A stretch of DNA of 64,000 nt from Streptomyces sp. SJL17-4 (GCF_036826855.1 NZ_CP104578.1:7622501-7686500), one strand, 5' to 3'; positions 35,867 through 45,864 are shown, numbered from the stretch's first letter. Notes: generated by a model not told the origin, from the sequence alone. Numbers and translations are program-made.

Positions 35867-38800
35867 TCAGGCCCGCCACGCCTCGATCGGATTGCCCAGC
35901 CAGCGGGTGTCGGCGGGGACGGATTCCCCGGCCATCACGAGAGAGGCGGGACCCAGCGTGCTGCGGGCCCCGACCGAACTGCCGGGCAGGACGATTCCGC
36001 CCGGGCCCAGGGTGGCGCCCTCGCGGAGGACCACAGTATCCGTCCTCAAGATCCGGTCGTGGAAGAGGTGAGTCTGCAGGACACAGCCACGATTCACGCT
36101 GACCGCGTCGCCGAGGACGACCAGGTCCGTCTCGGGAAGCCAGTAGCTCTCGCACCACACACCCCGGCCGACCCTGGCCCCGAGCCCGCGCAGCCACAGG
36201 TTGAGCAGCGGCGTCCCCGGCACAGAGCCGACCAGCCACGGCACGGCGAGGACCTCGACGAACGTGTCGGCCAGCTCGTTGCGCCACACGAAGCCGGACC
36301 AGAGCGGGTGCTCGCCCGTCCGGTGCCGGCCCACGAGCAGCCACTTGGCGGCCACCGCGACCAAACACGCGGCCGCACCGGCGGCGAGCAGGACCGCCCC
36401 GGACAGCAGCGCCGTGCCCCAGACCCCCGGACCGTTCGCCGTCGCCAGGGCGCAGAGGGCCGCCACGGTCAGGACCGCCAGGGCGGCCGAGGAGAACACC
36501 GGGAGCAGCCGGCACAGCTCCACCAGACCGCGCGCCCACAGCAGCCGCGCGGGCGGGTCGTACGTCCTGCTCTGGTCGGAGTCCGCCGCCGACCGCGGCA
36601 GTCTGACCGGGGGCAGGCCCAGGTACGAGCTGCCCTTCTTGGCCTTCTTCGGCGTCGCCGACAGCACGCCGACCAGTCCGTCGTCCGGCACCGTGCGGCC
36701 CGGCGCGGTCATGCCGGAGTTGCCGAGGAACGCCCGGCGGCCGATCTCGGAGTGCCCGATCCGCACCCAGCCGCCGCCCAGCTCGTACGGGGCGGTCAGG
36801 GTGTCGTCGGCGAGGAACGCGCCCTCGCCGACCGTGGTGAGGCTCGGCAGCGCGAGCACTGTCGACACCTCGGCGCCCCGGCCGATCTTCATCCCGAGCA
36901 GCCGCAGCCAGACCGGGGTGATCAGCCCGGCGTACAGGGGGAACAGCGTCTCCCGCGCCAGGTCCATCAGCTGCGTGACGGTCCACGCCTGCCAGGCGAC
37001 CCGGCTGTGCGTGGGATGGCTACCGGTGCGCAGCCCGAGGCTGAGCAGCCGTACGGCGACCAGGACCAGGGACGCGTACGCGAAGCCGTACGCGAGCGCC
37101 CCGGGCACCACCGCGAGCAGCGCACCCCGCAGTGCCTCGGCGAGCCCGGCGTCGGCGGGCACGAAGAGGCTCACGACGAGCAGCGCGGGCAGGGCGGCGA
37201 GCACCGGCAGCACGGTGAGGAGGAAGCCGGTCGCCCCGTACGTGGCCCGCCAGTGGAGCGGGCGCGCCGGCCGTTCCTTGGGCCAGTTCCGCTTGGCCTT
37301 GCCGAGCTTGCCCGCGGGCGCCCCGGCCCAGCGCTGTCCGGTCGGGATCTGCCCGGCCACGGCGGAGCCGGGGGCCACCTCGGCCCGCTTGCCGACCCGA
37401 GCCCCGGGGAACAGCAGGCTGCGGGTGCCGACCACGGCGCCCGCCCCGACCTTCACCGGGCCGATCTCCAGCCGGTCGCCGTCCAGCCAGTACCCGGAGA
37501 GGTCCACCTCGGACTCCACGGCACAGCCGCGCCCGAGCTTGAGCATGCCCGTGACCGGAGGCAGCGAGTGCAGATCCACGTCGGGGCCGACCTTGGCGCC
37601 GAGCGCCCGCGCGTAGCGCTCCAGCCAGGACCCGGTGAGCGAGGTCGCGCCGACGAACTCGGCGAGCCGCTCGGCCGTCCACAGCCGCAGGTGGACGCTG
37701 CCGCCGCGCGGGTGGCGCCCCGCCTTCACCCCGCGCAGCAGCAGCCGGGCGCCGCCCGCCGCGATCGCGAGCCGCCCGGGCGGGCTGAAGAGCAGCGCCG
37801 CACCGGCGGCCACCATCCACCACGAGGCGGTCGGCGCCCACGGATAGGCCCCGAACCAGTGCAGGACGTTGCCCAGCGCGAGCAGCGCCACCGTCCAGCG
37901 GAGCCCGATCACGGTGAACAGCGGAAGCAGCAGGACGGTCTGGAGGAGTCCGGCCCGGAACGGGACCGGCGGAATGGTCCGTACGTCCCCGTCGTCCTGG
38001 ACGGACTTCTCCAGGCGCCGGGCCAGCTTGCGCAGGGTGGGCTGCTGGTAGATGTCGACGACGGCCGCGCTCGGATAGCGGGTGCGCAGCCGGGTGGTGA
38101 GCTGGGCGGCGGCGAGGCTGTTGCCGCCGATCGCGAAGAAGTCGTCGGCGGCGCCGGTGACGGCAACGCCGAGGGTCTCGCTCCACTGCTCGGCCAGCCA
38201 GGCCTCCGTGCCGTACAGCTGCTCGGCGGGGCCGGTGGTCTCCAGGTCGGGCAGGGGCCACGGCAGCGCGTCCCGGTCCACCTTGCCCGAGGTACGGGTG
38301 GGCAGCTCGGCGACGGGCGCGAGGAGCGGCACCAGGGCCGCGGGGAGCTCGGCGCGCAGCCGTTCGACCGCCGCCGCGTGGTCCCAGCCCTCCTGCGTCA
38401 CGAGATAGCCCACGAGCAGCTGGTTGCCGCTGCGCGCGGTACGGACGGCGGCGGCCGCGCCCGCGACACCGGGCAGGCCCTGGAGGGCGGAGTCCACCTC
38501 GCCCAGCTCGATGCGGCGGCCGCCGAGCTTGATCTGCTCGTCGCCGCGGCCGAGGAAGACCAGCCCCTCCGGCTCGGCGCGGACGAGGTCGCCGCTGCGG
38601 TACGCGCGCTCCCAGCCGAGGGATTCCAGCGGGGCGTACTTCTCCGTGTCCTTCTCGGGGTCGAGGTAGCGGGCGAGACCGACGCCGCCGATCACCAGCT
38701 GGCCGCTGCCGCCCATCGGCACCGGCTCGCCGGACTCGTCGACGACGGCCAGCTCCCAGCCGTTCAGGGGGAGACCGATCCTGATCGGCTCCTCACCGGT

Positions 38801-39775
38801 CAGCAGGGAGGCGCAGGCGACGACGGTCGCCTCGGTGGGGCCGTACGTGTTCCACACCTCGCGGCCCTCGGTGACCAGGCGCTGGGTCAGCTCGGGCGGG
38901 CAGGCCTCGCCGCCGAAGATCAGCAGCCGGACCTCGTCGAGGGTCTCCGGATCCCAGAGCGCGGCGAGGGTCGGGACGGTGGAGACCACGGTGATCTCCT
39001 GCTCCACCAGCCAGGGGCCGAGGTCGGCGCCGCTGCGCACCTGCGACCGGGGGACGGGCACCAGGCAGGCGCCGTAGCGCCAGGCCAGCCACATCTCCTC
39101 GCAGGAGGCGTCGAAAGCGACGGAGAGGCCCGCCATGACCCGGTCGCCGGGTCCGATCGGCTCGTCCACCAGGAACAGCGCGGCCTCGGCGTCCACGAAC
39201 GCGGCGGCGCTGCGGTGGCTGACGGCGACGCCCTTGGGCTTGCCCGTGGAGCCCGAGGTGAAGATGATCCACGCGTCGTGTTCGGGCCCGGGGCGCGCGG
39301 CGGCGGCCCCGTCGCCCTCCCGCCCGGTGACCTCGATCCGCTGCTCCGCGCCGACGACGGCCCGCACGCCGGCCTCCCCGAACACCAGCTCGGCCCGCTC
39401 GTCCGGGTCCTCGGCGTCGACCGGCACATAGGCGGCTCCCGCGGAGAGCACGGCGAGGATGGCCACGTACAGCTCATTGGTCCCGGACGGCACCCGGACG
39501 CCCACCCGGTCGCCGAGCCCCACACCGGCGGCCGCGAGCGCGCGCCGCCGGCGCTCCACCTCGGCGGCCAGCGCCCGGTAGGTCAGCCGGGTGCTGCCGT
39601 CGTCCAGGGCGAGCTCGTCGGGGTGGGCCCGTACCGACGCCTCGAAGACGTCGACGAGGGTGCGCACCGGGGCGGCGGGCCCGGCGGAGAACCGGGCGGA
39701 CTTTCCGGACTCCTCCTCCCACGCGTCCCCGTCGTGGAGCAGAGTGGCGTCACCGTGCTCTGGTGTGGCTGCCAT
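35867..39775 (-). CDS. Pls/PosA-type membrane non-ribosomal peptide synthetase
   Basis: 1302 residues, close to the ~1319 of epsilon-poly-L-lysine synthetase. Adenylation domain (about 40-520: FTSGSTGKPKG, TYGPTEATVV, YRSGDLVR), peptidyl carrier (about 545-610; phosphopantetheine Ser in FFAIGGNSLAAA), then about six hydrophobic segments separating three tandem soluble domains with left-handed beta-helix (acyltransferase-like) repeats. Anchor-motif alignment gives a binding-pocket code D-A-E-S-I-G-T-V-V-K. In this family one module makes an isopeptide homopolymer of a basic amino acid. There is no thioesterase. Confidence 0.9.
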   Translation of the reverse strand: MAATPEHGDATLLHDGDAWEEESGKSARFSAGPAAPVRTLVDVFEASVRAHPDELALDDGSTRLTYRALAAEVERRRRALAAAGVGLGDRVGVRVPSGTNELYVAILAVLSAGAAYVPVDAEDPDERAELVFGEAGVRAVVGAEQRIEVTGREGDGAAAARPGPEHDAWIIFTSGSTGKPKGVAVSHRSAAAFVDAEAALFLVDEPIGPGDRVMAGLSVAFDASCEEMWLAWRYGACLVPVPRSQVRSGADLGPWLVEQEITVVSTVPTLAALWDPETLDEVRLLIFGGEACPPELTQRLVTEGREVWNTYGPTEATVVACASLLTGEEPIRIGLPLNGWELAVVDESGEPVPMGGSGQLVIGGVGLARYLDPEKDTEKYAPLESLGWERAYRSGDLVRAEPEGLVFLGRGDEQIKLGGRRIELGEVDSALQGLPGVAGAAAAVRTARSGNQLLVGYLVTQEGWDHAAAVERLRAELPAALVPLLAPVAELPTRTSGKVDRDALPWPLPDLETTGPAEQLYGTEAWLAEQWSETLGVAVTGAADDFFAIGGNSLAAAQLTTRLRTRYPSAAVVDIYQQPTLRKLARRLEKSVQDDGDVRTIPPVPFRAGLLQTVLLLPLFTVIGLRWTVALLALGNVLHWFGAYPWAPTASWWMVAAGAALLFSPPGRLAIAAGGARLLLRGVKAGRHPRGGSVHLRLWTAERLAEFVGATSLTGSWLERYARALGAKVGPDVDLHSLPPVTGMLKLGRGCAVESEVDLSGYWLDGDRLEIGPVKVGAGAVVGTRSLLFPGARVGKRAEVAPGSAVAGQIPTGQRWAGAPAGKLGKAKRNWPKERPARPLHWRATYGATGFLLTVLPVLAALPALLVVSLFVPADAGLAEALRGALLAVVPGALAYGFAYASLVLVAVRLLSLGLRTGSHPTHSRVAWQAWTVTQLMDLARETLFPLYAGLITPVWLRLLGMKIGRGAEVSTVLALPSLTTVGEGAFLADDTLTAPYELGGGWVRIGHSEIGRRAFLGNSGMTAPGRTVPDDGLVGVLSATPKKAKKGSSYLGLPPVRLPRSAADSDQSRTYDPPARLLWARGLVELCRLLPVFSSAALAVLTVAALCALATANGPGVWGTALLSGAVLLAAGAAACLVAVAAKWLLVGRHRTGEHPLWSGFVWRNELADTFVEVLAVPWLVGSVPGTPLLNLWLRGLGARVGRGVWCESYWLPETDLVVLGDAVSVNRGCVLQTHLFHDRILRTDTVVLREGATLGPGGIVLPGSSVGARSTLGPASLVMAGESVPADTRWLGNPIEAWRA

Positions 39776-39870
39776 CGGACCTCGCGTCTCGTTCCCGGCA
39801 ACGTCCGGGTCGTCGGCGGAGCCCGGGTCTGCCCAGGTTGTTCCGGTCCGACGCCAAACAGCCCGCCAGT

Positions 39871-42297
39871 CTAGTGCGTAGGCCAGGATTCTCCGGTCGA
39901 CACCTTGCGCGTGGCTGGTTGGGAGCGGTATTGGAGCCGGATTCGAGGTGACCGGAGGGTGTCCGCCGACGCCGCGGGACCGGCCGGGGCAGCCAGAGCC
40001 GCCAGCACCTCGCCCGCCAGGGCGAAGGGGTCACCCGTGGGCGTCGTCGGGTAGCGCTGATGGCCGCGCGCCCAGGCGTCGTCGTGCGCGAACCAGTCGA
40101 CGGCGAGCGGCTGCGTGCCGTTCACCAGCGCACGGTCGAGACTCGCGAAGTACGCGGCCCAGCGCGGCGCGTAGACGTCCTGGACGAGGCCGGACCACTC
40201 ACGGTTGGCGTAGTCGTGCAGACCGCCCGACTCACTCGGTCCCTTGTCGGCCCAGGTGGTGAGGATCGAGCGGGCGTCGTACTCCAACCGGTCGCGTTCC
40301 GCCCGGTCGGCTCCCCAGGAGCGCGCGTCGGCGAGCCAGGGACCGATCAGGAACCGCCGGTCGGATCCGACGAGCCGCCCGAGCAGTTCCTCCTGCTCCT
40401 GCCACTCCCGTACCAGCGCCCGGAATCCCGCCAGGTCCTCGGCCTCGTACGCGGCCTTGATACGGGGCAGCAGGACCCGGCTGCGGTTGGTGAGCGCCTG
40501 CCGTGCCACGTCCACGAGGTCGAAGCGGTACGCGTCCGTGGTCCGCAGCCGGGGCGCCACCTGGAGGAGCTCCGCGAGTGCCCGCTCGACGGTGGCGGCG
40601 TCGTACCGCATGGCCCGCGGGCTCCATTTCGCGGCGGTGGCCGCCGTCAGAGCCGGCCGCGCGGTGAAGAGGCTGTCCTGCGGCTCGCTCCAGGTGCCGG
40701 ACCGCATGCTGTACGGGCCGCGACGCAGCTGCTCCCAGGCGGCGGCCGCATGGGGATCCGTACCCCCGTAGCGCCGGGCGGCGTACGCGGCGAACCAGCT
40801 CTTCTGGTCGATCGGGCCGGGCTGCCAGGCGAGTTCGGTGAAGAGGTCGAACGCGGCGGGGTTCCCGCCGGTGCCTTCGGGGAGGTACGCGATGCCGCGC
40901 AGGGCGCTGTCCTGCTTGCCGAGCCAGGCGTGGAAGCGGTTCACCCACGCGCCGGTGTTGGCGCCGATGCTGGTGTGGCCGCCGAAGTTGGGGATCGTGC
41001 CGAAGGCGTACGGCGTGCCGCCCCACCGGGTCTCGCGGTCGAGCCCGTCGTACCGGTCGGAGAGGCCGTCGACGATCAGGACCCGGCGGCGGTCGACGCC
41101 GCTCAGGAGGGCCGGGGTCGGGTTGTTCTGCCAGCCGAGCATGACCCAGGTGGCGCCGGGGCTGGCGGTGTCCAGGGCTCGCTGGACGGCCCCCGCGGCC
41201 GCCGCGACGTCGACCCCTCCCGCGACCCCGCCCTCGTGCAGCAGGTCCATCTTGAACATGTCGCTGACCCCGAACCGCGCCTGCTGGAAGCGGTAGTAGG
41301 CGGCGGCGAGCCGGGCGAAGACCGGCCCGGTCGGATCCAGCCAGTTGGGCCGGTCGAAGCCCACCCATCTGCCCTGCGGAACAGTGACCGCGCCCTGGTT
41401 CCGGGTGGCGAAGTCCGAGGGCACGGTGCCGAAGAACCCCGGCAGGACGGGCGTCATCCCGAGCGAGCGGAGGTGACGCGTGATCCGGCCGCCCAGCGTC
41501 GCGCGGGCCTCGACGAGCTGTTCGGAGACCGGACCGGCGAAGCCCGACAGGTTCTGCAGCAGCCACCACCCCTGATGGGCCGGGGCGGGGATCCAGTCGC
41601 GCAGCTCCGCCGCGCTGTAGCCGAACTCCTGGAGCGCCCGGTAGTACGGGTATTCGGCCCCGGTCGGGACGAAGACCTCGTTCACGCCGTGCAGCGCCAT
41701 CAGGTCGATGTCGTGCTGGTAGGAGGCGAAGTCGCGGTAGGCGCCGGAGTACCCCTCGTCGGTGTCGTTCAGGGCGTAGCGGTGGGGCACGGACGCCGAG
41801 CGGGTGATGGTCCTGGCGACCGCGGGCAGCGTGCGGGGCAGCCGGCCGACGCTGGCGCCGGGCCATCCGAGGTCGACCCCGGCGACCCGCTCCAGATACC
41901 AGCCGACACCGGTGAGGAGGGTGGCCGGCGAGGTGCCCCGGACCACGATCGCCCCGGCCTTGCCCGAGACCGTGAAGTAGTCGCCCGAGGTGGGCTCCTC
42001 GACCGGGACGAGGGTGAACTGCGCCGCCCGGGAGGGCAGCAGGCGCTCCAGGGCGGCCCGGGCGGGCGCCGGGTCGAAGGGGACGTTCGGGCCGAGGGCC
42101 GCCGAAGGGGCGACGGAGGCGTGCGGCGGCCCGGCCGCGGCGGCGGTGGTGCCCGGCAGCGGTTGCACTCCGGGCGCGACCGCCGCCATGGCGGCGAGCA
42201 CGGTGGCGGCGAGGGCGGTGCGCCGACGAGGGGTGAGGACGCCATGGCGGCGGGAGGTGAGGACGGAACGGCATCGACGGAACAGGCTGCGGCCCAT
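39871..42297 (-). CDS. Secreted alpha-N-acetylglucosaminidase (GH89)
   Basis: 808 residues with an N-terminal signal (about 27-55 after a basic stretch). The NAGLU N-terminal domain (80-165), TIM-barrel (from YALNDTDEGYSGAYRDF) and C-terminal helical domain are in the order of human NAGLU. Landmark motifs are MALHGVNEVFVPTGAEY, FKMDLLHEGG (probable catalytic Glu) and WVMLGWQNNP. It would release terminal alpha-linked GlcNAc from glycans. AGGAG lies four bases before the ATG, and a C/G-run leader lies upstream. Confidence 0.9.
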   Translation of the reverse strand: MGRSLFRRCRSVLTSRRHGVLTPRRRTALAATVLAAMAAVAPGVQPLPGTTAAAAGPPHASVAPSAALGPNVPFDPAPARAALERLLPSRAAQFTLVPVEEPTSGDYFTVSGKAGAIVVRGTSPATLLTGVGWYLERVAGVDLGWPGASVGRLPRTLPAVARTITRSASVPHRYALNDTDEGYSGAYRDFASYQHDIDLMALHGVNEVFVPTGAEYPYYRALQEFGYSAAELRDWIPAPAHQGWWLLQNLSGFAGPVSEQLVEARATLGGRITRHLRSLGMTPVLPGFFGTVPSDFATRNQGAVTVPQGRWVGFDRPNWLDPTGPVFARLAAAYYRFQQARFGVSDMFKMDLLHEGGVAGGVDVAAAAGAVQRALDTASPGATWVMLGWQNNPTPALLSGVDRRRVLIVDGLSDRYDGLDRETRWGGTPYAFGTIPNFGGHTSIGANTGAWVNRFHAWLGKQDSALRGIAYLPEGTGGNPAAFDLFTELAWQPGPIDQKSWFAAYAARRYGGTDPHAAAAWEQLRRGPYSMRSGTWSEPQDSLFTARPALTAATAAKWSPRAMRYDAATVERALAELLQVAPRLRTTDAYRFDLVDVARQALTNRSRVLLPRIKAAYEAEDLAGFRALVREWQEQEELLGRLVGSDRRFLIGPWLADARSWGADRAERDRLEYDARSILTTWADKGPSESGGLHDYANREWSGLVQDVYAPRWAAYFASLDRALVNGTQPLAVDWFAHDDAWARGHQRYPTTPTGDPFALAGEVLAALAAPAGPAASADTLRSPRIRLQYRSQPATRKVSTGESWPTH

Positions 42298-42370
42298 GTG
42301 GCTCCTGCTGGGGGAACTGGGGGGGGGAGGGGGGAACTGGGGGAAGAGGTCAGCGACGGGGAGGGCGAGT

Positions 42371-43957
42371 TCAGCTGTCGGGGGTGCGCTCGGTGACCCG
42401 GGTCCCAGGGTGGGCGAGCGCGCACAGGAAAGCGACGGCCAGGGCGATCGCCATGCCGTAGAACACCCATTGGTTGGCCTCGGCGAAGTCCATCCGGATC
42501 GCGTCCCCGGCCCCTTGCAGGGCCCTCGCCACCGGCCCGTCACCGGTGGGGCCTTGGCCGTCCGGGTGACCGGTGACCGCCTCGGCGACCTTCTCCGCCG
42601 TGGCCGAGGCCTCGGCCGGCGGCAGGCCGCGGTCCTGGAGCGTGGCGGTGATGCGGTCCGTGGAGACATGGGCCAGCAGGGTACTGAAGACGGCCATGCC
42701 GATGGCGGCCGCGTAGTTGCGGATCGTCTGGGTGATGCCCGTGACCTCGCCGTACGAGGCGCCGATGGCCCGGTTGACCGCGTCGGTGGAGGCGGGTGCG
42801 AGCAGGAAGCCGATTCCGGCGCCCGCCATGGCCGCGTACGGCCACTGGTCGTGCATCGACAGATCGGTCATCTTCTGGGCCCAGAGGGAGAACCCGACCG
42901 CGCCGAGCGCGCAGCCGAGCTTCATGGCCGGGCGGGCACCACGCTTGTCGAGGATCCTGCCGCCCCACTGCGAGGCGATGCCGAAGCCGATGAAGAAGTA
43001 CAACAGGAACAGCGCGGCCTGGTTCGGCGAGGCGCTCAGCGACACCTGGGCGTACACGGACGAGAAGAAGAAGACCGGCACGAAGGCGAGCATCGCGAAG
43101 AACAGCACGAGACTGTCGACCGTGAAGGCCCGGTCCCGGAAGACGTCGAAGTCGATCAGCGGGTGGGTGGTGCGCCGCTCGTGGCCGAGGAAGAGCACCA
43201 GGACGAGCAGGCCGCCGATGACACAGGCCCAGGTCGCGACGCTGCCCCAGCCCCAGGACGAGGCCTGCTGGAAGCCCAGCACGCTCAGACCCATCCCGAC
43301 GGCGACGAGCGCGGCACCGACGACGTCCAGCCGTTCGGAGCGGCGGCTCTCGGGGATTCGGGCGAGCAGGGCGAGCACGATGGCGACGACGGCCACCGGC
43401 ACGTTGACCCAGAAGATCGCCCGCCAGGTCCACGCGGTCAGCCAGCCGCCGAGCAGGGGCCCGAGGGCGGTGAGGGCACCGGAGAGCCCGAAGAAGAGCG
43501 CGAGGGCCCGGCCGCGCCGCTCGACGGGGAAGACGGCGATGACGACGGCCAGCGCCGCCGGGAACATCAGGGCCGCGCCGAGGCCCTGGGTGGCGCGGAA
43601 GACGATCAGCCAGGTCTCCGCGAGGCCGCCGGCCGGCACACATCCGCACAGCACCGACGAGAGGACGAAGACCAGGGTGCCGACCAGCATGACGAGGCGG
43701 TGTCCGAAGAGGTCGGAGAGCCGGCCACCGAGCGCGAAGAACGCGGCGAGGGAGAGCAGGTAGGCGTTGACGACCCACTGCATGCCGGAGGAGGAGAGCC
43801 CGAGCTCGGCGGTGATGTTCGGGGCGGCGATCGACACGATGGTCTGGTCGATGAAGGTCATCGACACCGCGAAGAGCATGGCGGTGAGCGCCAGCTGCCG
43901 GCGGGGCGCCTCGGCGGTGGTGCGGGCCGGCGCGGGGGGTGGGGGAGTACCTGCCAT
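42371..43957 (-). CDS. MFS drug exporter (DHA2/EmrB, 14 TM)
   Basis: 528 residues from the ATG at 43957 (a GTG at 43981 would add eight residues; neither has a good SD). Fourteen transmembrane segments, with SMTFIDQTIVSIAAPNI in helix 1, GRLSDLFGHR (motif A), and FRATQGLGAALMFPAALA (motif C). It resembles proton-driven multidrug exporters. It lies downstream of the UDG-ART gene after a hairpin, so it is probably a separate unit. Confidence 0.92.
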   Translation of the reverse strand: MAGTPPPPAPARTTAEAPRRQLALTAMLFAVSMTFIDQTIVSIAAPNITAELGLSSSGMQWVVNAYLLSLAAFFALGGRLSDLFGHRLVMLVGTLVFVLSSVLCGCVPAGGLAETWLIVFRATQGLGAALMFPAALAVVIAVFPVERRGRALALFFGLSGALTALGPLLGGWLTAWTWRAIFWVNVPVAVVAIVLALLARIPESRRSERLDVVGAALVAVGMGLSVLGFQQASSWGWGSVATWACVIGGLLVLVLFLGHERRTTHPLIDFDVFRDRAFTVDSLVLFFAMLAFVPVFFFSSVYAQVSLSASPNQAALFLLYFFIGFGIASQWGGRILDKRGARPAMKLGCALGAVGFSLWAQKMTDLSMHDQWPYAAMAGAGIGFLLAPASTDAVNRAIGASYGEVTGITQTIRNYAAAIGMAVFSTLLAHVSTDRITATLQDRGLPPAEASATAEKVAEAVTGHPDGQGPTGDGPVARALQGAGDAIRMDFAEANQWVFYGMAIALAVAFLCALAHPGTRVTERTPDS

Positions 43958-43998
43958 GTACGGATGATCGTCCCGGGACACCGGGCGTGCATGCCGGG

Positions 43999-44021
43999 GC
44001 CGCCGCCCGGGGGGCGGCGGC
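43999..44021 (-). terminator. 10-bp GC hairpin downstream of the UDG-ART gene
   Basis: GCCGCCGCCC and GGGCGGCGGC with a three-base G loop, about 67 bases past the stop codon. Likely terminator of the macrodomain/UDG-ART operon. Confidence 0.6.
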
Positions 44022-44087
44022 GCCGGAAGGGTGAAGCGTTGACGACGGGAGCCGTACCGAGCCCCGCCGGACGAGGCTCAGCCGAAG

Positions 44088-45740
44088 CTAGGACACCAGA
44101 CCCTGGCCCTCCAGCTCGGTCAGCCGCACGGTGCAGAGACCCCCGCGCTCGGCCTTCACCTCCGTCACCGTCAGCTGGGTGCCCGGCGCGAGGATGTACT
44201 CCTCCTCGCCCGTGAACGCCGAGAACCGCCGGATCGCCACCGCCCGCGCCGGCGTGACCTCGAACAGGGTCCGCCTGCCGCGACTCCCGAGGAAGGCCTT
44301 CGCCACGCCCAGCTCGGACGTGCACGACGACACGCCCCACCACGTCACCGTCTGCCCCAGCGGATACTGCGACCGCAGATCCAGCGCCACACCCCGCCAC
44401 AACGGCCGGGTCTGCGCCGGCAGTGACTCCACCGCCGAGAACAGCAGCCGCAGATACGGCAGGTAGGGCACCAGCCGCTCCCGGTCGGGGGACCGCAGCA
44501 CGGCGTTGATCTCACGGTAGAACGCCGACTCGCAGGTGTAGAGGTGCAGCGCCGAGATCGCGTCGGCGGAGAGTCCCTCACCGAACGCGGACTCCCCGAG
44601 CGCCGCCTCGGCGACCTTCGACTCGCCGAACGTGCTCGACCTCTCGATGTGCCGGTCCAGCCGTGCGAGGACCCGTGACACCGGCTCGACGGCCTTGCGG
44701 AAGTCCATCAGCGGGGTGTCGAACACCCCGGTGATGGCCGGAAGGACGAGTCCCTCGTCCTTGACGCTCGTGAGCCGCTCCAGATACAGCTGGTGCAGCT
44801 CCATCGTCGAGGCGATGAACGCCCCCATCCGCTCCGCGACGTCGCCGCCCGCCGTGCCGTCCGCGCCTGCCGCCTTCCGGTCCCAGCCCTTGCTCGGCAG
44901 CCAGTCGACCGGCTCGGCGCCCACTGCGGCCAGCGCGTCGTTCACCTGGGCGAAGTGGTCCCCGTCGCAGAAGCTGTCGCCCTGGGCGGCCGGGTTCGCG
45001 TGGTCGAGGTGACGGACCTCGACACCCGGATACTTCTTCTCCAGCCGCTGGACGACCCTCTTCAGGCTCCGGGCGTGCGCGCCCCACCAGGCGAACACCA
45101 CACCCCGGTCCTCCTCCGAGGCGTCCTGCTTCGCCCGGAGGATCTCCTCGACGATCTGCTCGGCCACCGGCCGCCAGAACGTCGTGTGATGATCCGTCGG
45201 CATCGCCCCGTCCGCACTCGCCGTGAGAGAGGCGTTGAGCAGCAGCACACCCTGGGTGAGCATCGCCTGGAACCACTCGGGCGGTGCGACGGTGTCCTCC
45301 TTCTTCAACAGCGCCCGGACGTCGGCGATCGGCGTCTTCTTGACGATGCCGTACTTCCACACCGCGGCCGCCTTGATGATGCAGCGGATGCTGACCACAC
45401 GGCCGAACTGACTGTCCTTCCAGTCGTTGAAGGTGTTGTCGAACATCGCGATACCGGTCGCGCTCTCCGCCCGCGGATACGGATTCTGCCCGAAGGCGAC
45501 CACCTTCCACTTGTGCGGCGGATGAGGCTTCAACGCCTGAAACGTCAACTCGCGCACCGGAACCACCTCCGGACTGCGCTTCGGACCGATGAAGTCGGCC
45601 GCCCCCGGCTGCGCCTCGATCACCGGAGCCAGCAGCGGAAGCCACGGCTCACCGCCCCCGGTGAACAGATCGGCGAGGCCCAGGGGGTCCCCGGCGGAGG
45701 AACCCGCGTCGCCGCCGGCCGTCACGTCGACATCATTCAC
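44088..45740 (-). CDS. Uracil-DNA glycosylase-fold/ADP-ribosyltransferase fusion
   Basis: 550 residues from a GTG with GGGAG upstream. Residues 60-285 match family-1 uracil-DNA glycosylase: motif GQNPYP at 84-89, uracil-pocket GVLLLN with Asn 169, VVFAWWGAHA and the DHANP His 247 followed by FxxxDHFxxxN. The catalytic Asp of GQDPYH is Asn 86 and the His is Pro. Residues 385-525 are an R-S-E ADP-ribosyltransferase: Arg 449 (LWRG), S-x-x-S in VSSCTSE (471-476), and E-x-E at 512-514 before ILAPGT. The gene lies 124 bases downstream of a macrodomain gene. Probable DNA-directed or protein-directed ADP-ribosylation effector. Confidence 0.82.
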   Translation of the reverse strand: MNDVDVTAGGDAGSSAGDPLGLADLFTGGGEPWLPLLAPVIEAQPGAADFIGPKRSPEVVPVRELTFQALKPHPPHKWKVVAFGQNPYPRAESATGIAMFDNTFNDWKDSQFGRVVSIRCIIKAAAVWKYGIVKKTPIADVRALLKKEDTVAPPEWFQAMLTQGVLLLNASLTASADGAMPTDHHTTFWRPVAEQIVEEILRAKQDASEEDRGVVFAWWGAHARSLKRVVQRLEKKYPGVEVRHLDHANPAAQGDSFCDGDHFAQVNDALAAVGAEPVDWLPSKGWDRKAAGADGTAGGDVAERMGAFIASTMELHQLYLERLTSVKDEGLVLPAITGVFDTPLMDFRKAVEPVSRVLARLDRHIERSSTFGESKVAEAALGESAFGEGLSADAISALHLYTCESAFYREINAVLRSPDRERLVPYLPYLRLLFSAVESLPAQTRPLWRGVALDLRSQYPLGQTVTWWGVSSCTSELGVAKAFLGSRGRRTLFEVTPARAVAIRRFSAFTGEEEYILAPGTQLTVTEVKAERGGLCTVRLTELEGQGLVS

Positions 45741-45864
45741 GAGAACAGAACTCCCAGAACTCGGACCGGCCGCCCCCTCGGGCCCACCGGAGTGCTGTAC
45801 GGATGAGGTGTGGTCGTCGCCGGCGTCCCCGCCCTGTGCGGTGCCGGCCTGCGGAACCTTCGCG

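Noticed and set aside
35798..39874. A 1358-codon open frame on the plus strand opposite the Pls-like gene.
   Set aside because: It is antisense to a well-supported 1302-residue synthetase and its translation is Arg/Gln/Gly-rich with no motifs; long shadow frames are expected in high-GC DNA.
42309..42348. G/C runs upstream of the GH89 gene.
   Set aside because: Short homopolymer stretches with AACT breaks; no repeat unit long enough to call, and no evidence for a structured element beyond low complexity.
40060..42396. A 778-codon plus-strand frame opposite the GH89 gene.
   Set aside because: Shadow of a gene with clear signal peptide and NAGLU motifs.
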